Of a DNA stretch of 64,000 nucleotides, positions 12,301 to 21,300 are shown piece by piece (within the stretch, counting starts at the first letter, position 1; the number at the start of each line of letters is the position of its first letter). Position numbers and translations under genes: made by a program. The stretch comes from Liolophura sinensis. Lineage: Eukaryota > Mollusca > Polyplacophora > Chitonida > Chitonidae. The notes under the pieces are model-generated. The model was not told where the DNA came from. It saw only the letters and a list, made by a program, of their open reading frames with translations, and ran no database searches. The stretch lies in the NCBI RefSeq assembly GCF_032854445.1, contig NC_088306.1, positions 3,966,373 through 4,030,372 of the forward strand, in the 5' to 3' direction.

Positions 12301-15300
12301 CACTCCAAGGCTTGGCTGTCCTGTATGATCGGTTTTCCATGCTGTTGTATTTTTTCTCTGCCAGGAGCACAGATGATGTGTTTTTGGCACTGGAGGACAA
12401 CCAAGTGTCATTGTCAACGATGAAAGCATCACGTTTTGTCAAAGCTTTTGAACAGGAAGTAGATCAGTGGGAGAGAACTCTGTCTCACATCCTGGAGGTC
12501 GTGGAAATGTTACTCACAGTTCAGAGGCAGTGGATGTACCTGGAGGTAGGAAAGACATTTTTAATATACACCAGATTCCTTTATGACTTCATGAGCTTGC
12601 TCCTTTGTTGGAAGGATTGATTTTTACATATAGTTGTGATTAATGCATAGTTTTAATTGTCTGGATCATCCTTAGTTAAATGCTTATTGTGTTTACAAGT
12701 TCAGGATTTATTTTCGCACAATGTCATGGGTGTAATGGCAGAATAGAATTTTATTCCTCCCTGAAACTTTTTTTGCAATGAAAGATAATGGAAATCCAGA
12801 TATGTTGACAATAAACCTAAAACCTTACTGAAACTGGAATAAAAACTGTTAGCATTAAACAGAGAATTTGTAGATATGATCCCACTCTCAGTTTTGGAGC
12901 TTTGATGATAATAAGCGGTTGATGATGTTCCTTTGCGGAAAACCACTTCCAGTAATTTCTGGATACAATGTGTAATCTATGTGTCACATGTGTGAAAGTT
13001 TGTCAGTATTCTGTATACTCATCGGATCGGAAGCTAGAGACTCTCGCCCACTCTCGCTGTTTTGGAGCCTTGATGATAATAAGCAATTGATGATGTTCCT
13101 TTGCTGAAAACCACTTCCAGCAATTTCTGTATACAATGTGTAATCTATGTGTCACATGTGGGAAAGTTTGTCAGTATTCTGTATACTCATCGGATCGGAA
13201 GCTAGAGACTCTCGCCCACTCTCGCTGTTTTGGAGCCTTGATGATAATAAGCAATTGATGATGTTCCTTTGCTGAAAACCACTTCCAGCAATTTCTGTAT
13301 ACAATGTGTAATCTATGTGTCACATGTGTGAAAGTTTGTCAGTATTCTGTATACTCATCGGGTCGGAAGCTAGAGACCACATGATCTCCTTAGTAACAGA
13401 CAGCGTGGATGAAGAAAATGGTCCTACCAATGTTATTGCATAGGAAAATGCCTATGTTTGAATTGCTGTCAGCGATCTTTTATCCTTTGGATTTTTATAA
13501 TTGTCAGCTTTCCAGATAGTCTGAGAATTTCTTCAGAGCCTTTGTGACGTTATTTTGCACAACTAGGCCTTACCGCTGGCAATGGTGAAGTGGCAAAAAG
13601 TGACCTTTTCCTCAATACTGTAACATTGGGCAGCCATTTTGCTTTAGACACGAAGGTGTGGTCACGTGACCCCAAACTTCTGACCCGTCTTACAGAATTA
13701 ACTTCTCAAAGGTCGGTGGTTTAAACCACGCACATTCTTTTGTGCCACCTCATTTAAAAACTGACCACCATCACAATCAAGAATCAACTAATTCTTGAGT
13801 ATATAGTTAAACACAATCAAATGAGCAAATAAATACTCCATACATTTATCAAGTCTGTTGTCTCATTGACAGAACATTTTCTTGGGTGAAGACATCCGCA
13901 AGCAGTTACCCCGAGAGTCTGCAGAGTTTGATGATGTGAATATCAACTGGAAGGTGATCATGGGTCGTCTGAACAAAGACAGGAATGCTCTCAGGGGCAC
14001 CCACCATGAAGGTACTAGTTAGGATGTGTGTGTTTTATATCCATCATTTGTGAGCACATCAGTCCGTCACAATCTTAGTGAACTAAACTTGTTACATGGT
14101 GCAGATCGAAGTGGAGTTTCTGGTTGCTCTGTTCATCCTCGAAACAGTTCTGGATGTTTTTGTATTGTTTAGAATTGGTGGGTGTATTTTTTGGAGTTCT
14201 TATTAAATGTGTGTATTGTATTGAATTGAATTTGGTGTAAGTCACAACAAATTGTCAATCAAGCATTAGTTTTGGGCTGTTTTTTTGTTGGTTTTTTTTT
14301 TTTTTGCAGTTATCTGTTTAGATTTCTGTCTACATTTTTTGCAAGTGCTGGTCCATCATTATTATATTAAATTTGAAAGTGGGTGAGAGGCAGTCAGAAC
14401 CAGCCCAACTAAAGATAATTCTTCATATGAAATCAACTCTGCAGAAAAAACCCCCCAAAAGAACTAGATGTAGAAGTGGTATGGAATGGTCCATCAACTA
14501 AAGGATGCTCTGGTTTATATTTCCAATGTCATGTAATGTGTGGTCAATAAAAAACACATGTTTATGTATCATAATTTATCTTTGTCAATTACCCAGGAGC
14601 CTCTCACCAATACGGTCGCTATGATTTCAAGTCCAGCTCATGCTGGCTTTCTCTTCAGCATGGGAAGGTCTTGCAGCAACCTGCGAATGGTCGTGGATTT
14701 CCCCCGGGCTTCGCCTGGTTTCCTCCCACCATAATGCTGGCTGCCGTCGTATAAGTGAAATATTCTTGAGTACAGCATAAAACACCAATGAAATAAATAA
14801 ATAAAATTATCTTTGTCCTAGGTTTGCTGGAGAAATTGAATGATATGAATGTCAAACTTGAGGAGATCCAGAAATCGTTGGATATGTACCTGGAGACAAA
14901 GAGGCAGATCTTCCCACGATTCTATTTCTTGTCAAACGATGACCTTCTGGAAATCCTTGGCCAATCTAAGAACCCTGAGGCTGTGCAACCCCATCTGAAA
15001 AAGTGCTTTGACAACATCGTCTCTCTGAAAATGACAAAGGTAAAAATTTCATTTTCTGTGATAACACATATGTGTTCAGTATGATGGTCAGCAAAACAAG
15101 AATTTTTGGATATTCTGAACATCAATTTTGAACATAGTGTGGTGTGAGAACCTCTTGGCTGAATTTTTTGTATAATTCACATTTTCATCTTCCATTTTCC
15201 TCTCTTTACTCTCACTTAAAATGAAAATCAAATTCGAAGTTATAAATATCATGAATTTAAAAAGAAATTATATCATTCTCAACATAACGAAAATTGGCGA

Positions 15301-18300
15301 AAAAAAATGCATTTTGAAAAACAGCTCTTTTTTTAGGGGGGGATTTTCTATTTATTTTCATTAACACAGTAGTAAGATAAATTTTGAAAGTATTATTGCA
15401 ATCAGCATTAGTCGCCAGGATATGTATATATACACACTGTAAAGCCAAATTTTGACCACACAAGACAAAATGTAGAATTTGGTTTGATAGGGATTGTAAG
15501 GTATCCTACAGAAAAGCTGCAGTGTCATGACCGTGCAGACAGTTCAGTGCTAGTGGTCATGAACCTGGTCATAAATATTCCTCTCTGTACACCACATTAA
15601 TAATAGTCCACTCATCAAGGCGCGGTTTAAAGACCTAATTTATCGTTAAGCCAGGTCTTCAGTTTTATACCAAGCCCAAAAGTGATTGTGTAAGGTAATG
15701 TTGAATATAAACTAAATCTGCTGATGTTGCATCAGGTTTTGGACAACTGAATTGGCTGCTACGTTTTGATTAAATGTATAACTTGGCTGAATACCATTAT
15801 TGGCGAATACACTCTCGGCCCACCGGCCTCTGATTCTATGTGTGTATTTGGCATGTCTGTCAGTCTCTGTATTATCAGGCTGGAATCATCCAGAAGTTTG
15901 AGGCTTTGGGTCTGTCTGTCAGGCTGGAATCACTATGTATATGTTTGACACATCTGTGTTGTCTGGCTGGAATCCCCCAGAAAACTGAGGCTTTGGATCT
16001 GTCTGTCAGATTGGAATGTAACTTGTCTGTCTGACTGTGTGTGTGCCTGTCAGTCTGGAATCACTATGTATATGTTTGACACATCTGTCTGTCTGTGTTG
16101 TCAGGCTGGAATCACCCAGAAGTTTGAGGCTGTGGGTATGTCATCAGCTGATGGAGAGTTTGTGGAGTTCAGTCACTCTGTCTACCTGGAGGGACCTGTT
16201 GAGGTGAGTTATCTGGAGGATAAGTCTTTATTCCTAGTTTATCTATTATTCTTCGAATTCTTGAGTTCAGCTCTGACACTAAAGAACAGTCAGTGGTGGT
16301 ATTTGTTAAGCTGTGAACTATTTATATGAACAATTAGAAGAAAACCCTAAGTGAGGTAGACTGACAAGAGACCCTATTCCACCATTTATGCCCTGCTCTA
16401 GGCCTGGCTGTGTGACGTGGAGAAGACGATGAGATGGACGCTGAAGGAGATCCTGAAGAACTGTCGGATAGCACTGAAGAAAAACCTGAGCAAACGAGAC
16501 AAATGGCTCAAGGAGTGGCCTGGACAGGTTGGTCTTTCTCACTATGCTATCTTTTATCTAGTATTGTCCTTCATCCGAGAGAGAGGCGGAGTTTGAGGAT
16601 GATTGGCATTGATCTGTGTATCCAACTGTCCCGCCTCACAATGAGTGCCCTAATTCCTCAACTTTTTCATGTATAAAAGAAACTTCATACAAAACTCCAC
16701 TGGAGGCAAAGCTACATGGGCCAATTTCAGGGCTTCACAAAACGTAAATTTTATCAGTCTGTTAGTACACAAAATAATATCCTCAGAATATGCTTGAATA
16801 AACATATCTTTCAAACACGTGAAAAGTTTGTAGAATGACAGTTACTGTATACCATATTTCACCTAAAATTTGATATGTAAAAATGCTCATTTGATCAAGA
16901 GCATCAAGATCTTACATTGATACTTTTGATGCTAACACTGATCAGAAATGAATCAGCCTTCGGAAAAAAAAAAACCCTCTTAAGTGACCGTATTAGGTGG
17001 ATTGATCATTGAGAATCAAGCAAAGTGTGTCACTTGAAAAATGCTAAACATTAAGTGAAACGCAGTATGTTTTGTATGATCAACTCTTCAAGTTTATCAA
17101 GTTTGGGAAGCTATGTTTTGTGTGATCAACTCTTCAAGTTTATCATGTTTGGGAAGCTATGTTTTGTGTGATCAACTCTTCAAGTTTATCATGTTTGGGA
17201 AGCTATGTTTTGTGTGATCAACTCTTCAAGTTTATCATGTTTGTGAAGCTATGTTTTGTTTGAAATGTGTGACTTGATATGAGCTTTTTGGGCTTATACC
17301 ATTAGGTTCTCTGTCTCCTGATTCATATTTTTGAGCAAATACAGACATAAGCCTTTATGAAGTTTATCCAAGGACTACATTAATAGTACTAAGAACTGAT
17401 GTCTGAATTTTCTAGGCTAAGCCTAGAGCTAAACATATCAGGTTCACAATAAACATATCAGGTTCACAATAAACATATCAGGTTCACAATAAACATATCA
17501 CATGTTCACAGTAAACATTTTGCCGTAGGCTATTCATCTTTTCACCACCCATGAACCTGACCACTTTTAAATGATGTAATGTACTGCCCACGTGTATTTT
17601 TGTCAGAAACCAGGCGACTGGTGATTCCTTAATCTTCGCGCACTGAGTTCCATCATCCATAATTCTGAATTTAAAAAAAGTGGTAAATTATGGTCTGTTG
17701 GATTAAGCTCCAACTGAGCAAATAAATAAATGTGTGATACTGTTTGTTGTCATTAGATGTGTATCACAGCCAGCCAGATGCAGTGGACAGCGGACGTCAC
17801 CAAGGCCCTGACCACAACCAAGGAAAGGGGAGATAAGAAGGCACTGAAGAGCATGAAAAAGAAGCAGGTATGAATTATACAGCTGATATTAATCAGCCCA
17901 TTATTAAAAATTTCTTTAGGGTAAAACAACCCTATAATAAAAAAAGGCCATTGGCAGGGATTTTTTTGTTCTTTATTTTTGCTATTGACAGAGAGATAGG
18001 GATTTTTAAAGAAATTAACTGAGAGAGGAAATAAGAAAAGAAATTCCATCAAAAAGGTTTGAGCTCAATAAAAACTTTTTTGGAGCCCTTTTTTGGATGG
18101 TTTGTTGGATTACCCCCAATGAACATATTTTTAATGAAAACCTCTGGTATGTAAATTGTCAGGTTTTTGGCCTGGGTTGATGTTATTTTCTCTGAATTTG
18201 GCAGCAAATTTGTGGTCACATGTTAAACCAGTCAGTTATACAATAACAGGTTTATATTAGAGACAACCCTATGTTGCATGTGGCCTTCTCTCTTGTACAT

Positions 18301-21300
18301 CAATATTTATTATTGTATATGGATCAAACTTTCTATCAGTAAATAACACAATCCATCTATCTATCTTATACTTTCAGGTGGCTATGTTGAACAAGTTATC
18401 TGAGGCAATCCGTGGTAATCTCACCAAGATCCAGCGGGCAAAGATTGTGGCCTGGTGACAATAGAAGTGCATGCTCGTGACATCATTGAGAAGCTGACCA
18501 AATCTGGATGTGCAGACATCTCAGCATTTGAATGGCTGAGCCAGCTGCGTGTTTACTGGGATAGGGTGCGTATAATGTCCTCCTCATTTTGTTTGTATAA
18601 ACAAAAATTTAACGATCTTCAAAGCAGTTTATAAGTTGTCTAGAGATAAAGATTAGTCAAGTTTGAATTTTTGTTTTAGCCAGCTAGCACCCATTGTCAG
18701 GGCTTAATGTACATTGTGTACATTTGTTCATGATGTTTTAATGTGCAATTCCTTTGAGAGATAAGGAGCATTTCATCCCAGCTGGAGACAGTGTAGTTAC
18801 ATAAATAGCCTTGTACAGCCTTTCAAGAATAATACAACACAATACAATTACTTCAGATATGTTAAAGATCTGATATTGTTATTGCTTGTTTGAGTGCCCA
18901 AAGTAGTCACACAGATCACCGCATAAGGGAAGGAAAATCAGCACAGACAAAAAACATTCCTAAGCTTTTTCTTGGTTCTCCTTGTCCGAGAAAAGAAATT
19001 TTGCATCATATACAGCCCCAGATCTGGAATTACTTTCAGCCATTAATCTCATGGACTTTGCCACAGAGCTTCATTAAAGATAAATGTAAAAGTTACACAG
19101 TTTTAAATTCTTGTACATTGACAAATATTTCATTTTGCTTTCCCTGTTTTTGTTTGTCAGGAAATTGATGACTGTGTTGTGCGTCAGACCAACACCCAGT
19201 TCCAGTACGGCTATGAGTACCTGGGTAACTCTGGTCGTCTGGTCATCACCCCCCTCACTGACCGCTGCTACATGACACTGACCACAGCCTTACATCTGCA
19301 TCGTGGGGGCAGCCCTAAGGGCCCAGCAGGTACAGGGAAGACAGAGACGACAAAGGACTTGGGAAAAGCCTTAGGGAACTACGTGATCGTGGTGAACTGC
19401 TCAGAGGGTCTGGATTATAAGTCCATGGGGCGCATGTTCTCTGGCCTGTCACAGGTGGGCTGTTAGGCAAAACAAAATGAGATAATATATAGCTTATTGT
19501 ATGTGTTTATGTACATGTATATGTACATGTGTTTTAAGAAATTTTTCACTTGGTGCAAATGTTGGGGCCTCCGTGGCTGAGTTATTATCTAGTACCTAGT
19601 ACAGCACAGATATCTAGTAGTAGTTGTATCTAATACAGCACAATGACGCAGGAGCCTCTCACACCAATTAGGTCACTGTGAGTTCAAGTTTAGCTCATGC
19701 TGATTTTTTCTCTGATCATACATGAGAATGGTCGTGGGTTTTCCCTGGACTGTATGACAGTTTCCTCCAACCATAATGCTTGTTGAAATAAATGAATCAA
19801 TAAACTTGTTGAAAAGTGTTTATTTGTTAATTGTTGGTTTTCCATTTCAGACGGGAGCATGGGGATGTTTTGACGAGTTTAACCGTATCAACATTGAGGT
19901 GCTGTCTGTGGTGGCCCAGCAGATCCTGTCCATCCTGAGTGCTCTGGCCGCAGGATCCAGCCGCTTCGTGTTTGAAGGGCGGGAGATCGACCTGGCCTGG
20001 TCATGCGGCATCTTCATCACCATGAATCCTGGTAAGCTTGTCATTCCAAACAGCTTTTTAAAAAGTTAAACAAATCAGATTTATATCAACATATTTTGAC
20101 CATAATGGTGTTTGTATGTAGATCTTTATATGTCATATTTATTTGTATGTCTACAGCTGATGGGTTAGTTTTATACCTGCATGGTGCAATAGTTTTACAC
20201 ATACATGTATTATCTATAATTGGTATAATTTCGCGCTACTTCATTTTGTATAGGCTATGCAGGGCGGACAGAGCTTCCAGACAACCTGAAGTCAATGTTC
20301 CGACCCATTGCTATGGTAGTTCCAGATTCTAACATGATTGCTGAGATTATACTGTTTGGTGAAGGCTTTGGCAATACCAAGGTAAGAAATGCACAGTGCT
20401 CAAGAAGATACATATGTTTCTCCTCAATGTTTGAAGTTAAGCAATTGTTTGGCATGGACTCTGCTGAAGTTACAAATGTATGAAGTTTTTGTTTGTGTTC
20501 TTCATTTTTTTTTCTGTGGTAAACTATTAGCCAGAAGAACTTGATCATAAGCAAATTTTATAAACAATCAGGTGTGGAATGTTGTTATTTCTAATCATTA
20601 TTTTAAGATAGAATAAAATGTCATGTACTTATCATTGCTAAAACGAAATGAGAGGAAAAAAGAACTATCAGGATATGAGCAGTCTTGCCTGTTGACTGAA
20701 GTACTGATCTAGGTCCATATTCACATTGTTTTTACCTTACTCAGAATTTTTAGAAGTAAAAAAATGATAAAACTACTACTGTTAATCTTTTTAAAAAATT
20801 TCACTATCAGTGATTCATCAACAAATTGTTCTCATGGGAAAAGAAATGTATAAAATATCTTAAATAATAAAAAAAAGTGCATGTTTTTTTTTTATTTTTT
20901 TTTTTTGAAAGACTTTTTATTGCGGAGAGAGAAGGGTGAGGCTTTATACATGGGACACAAATATCTATCTGGCTTCATGTCACTACTCGGACAGGCTGTG
21001 AATTACTGAGATAGTTTTATACATTGAAGTTATGTTCACTTCACTACAGTAGAACGTGCTATTGTCCTCTACAATATGATTCTACATAGCACTGACATAA
21101 AATCAAATCACTGGCTTTGTATGTTCATATGCTATTTTGTTGCCATTAGTAGACCAGACAAAAGATTTGGTCATCTCTTTACCACTTCTTTCTTCCTTCA
21201 AACAGCATACATGTGTTTGTTTGGCAAATTACGTGAAATGGTCACTCAAAAAGTCCAATATTTTTTGTTATCATAATTTGGGGCTTTTAAGTCATTAAGC

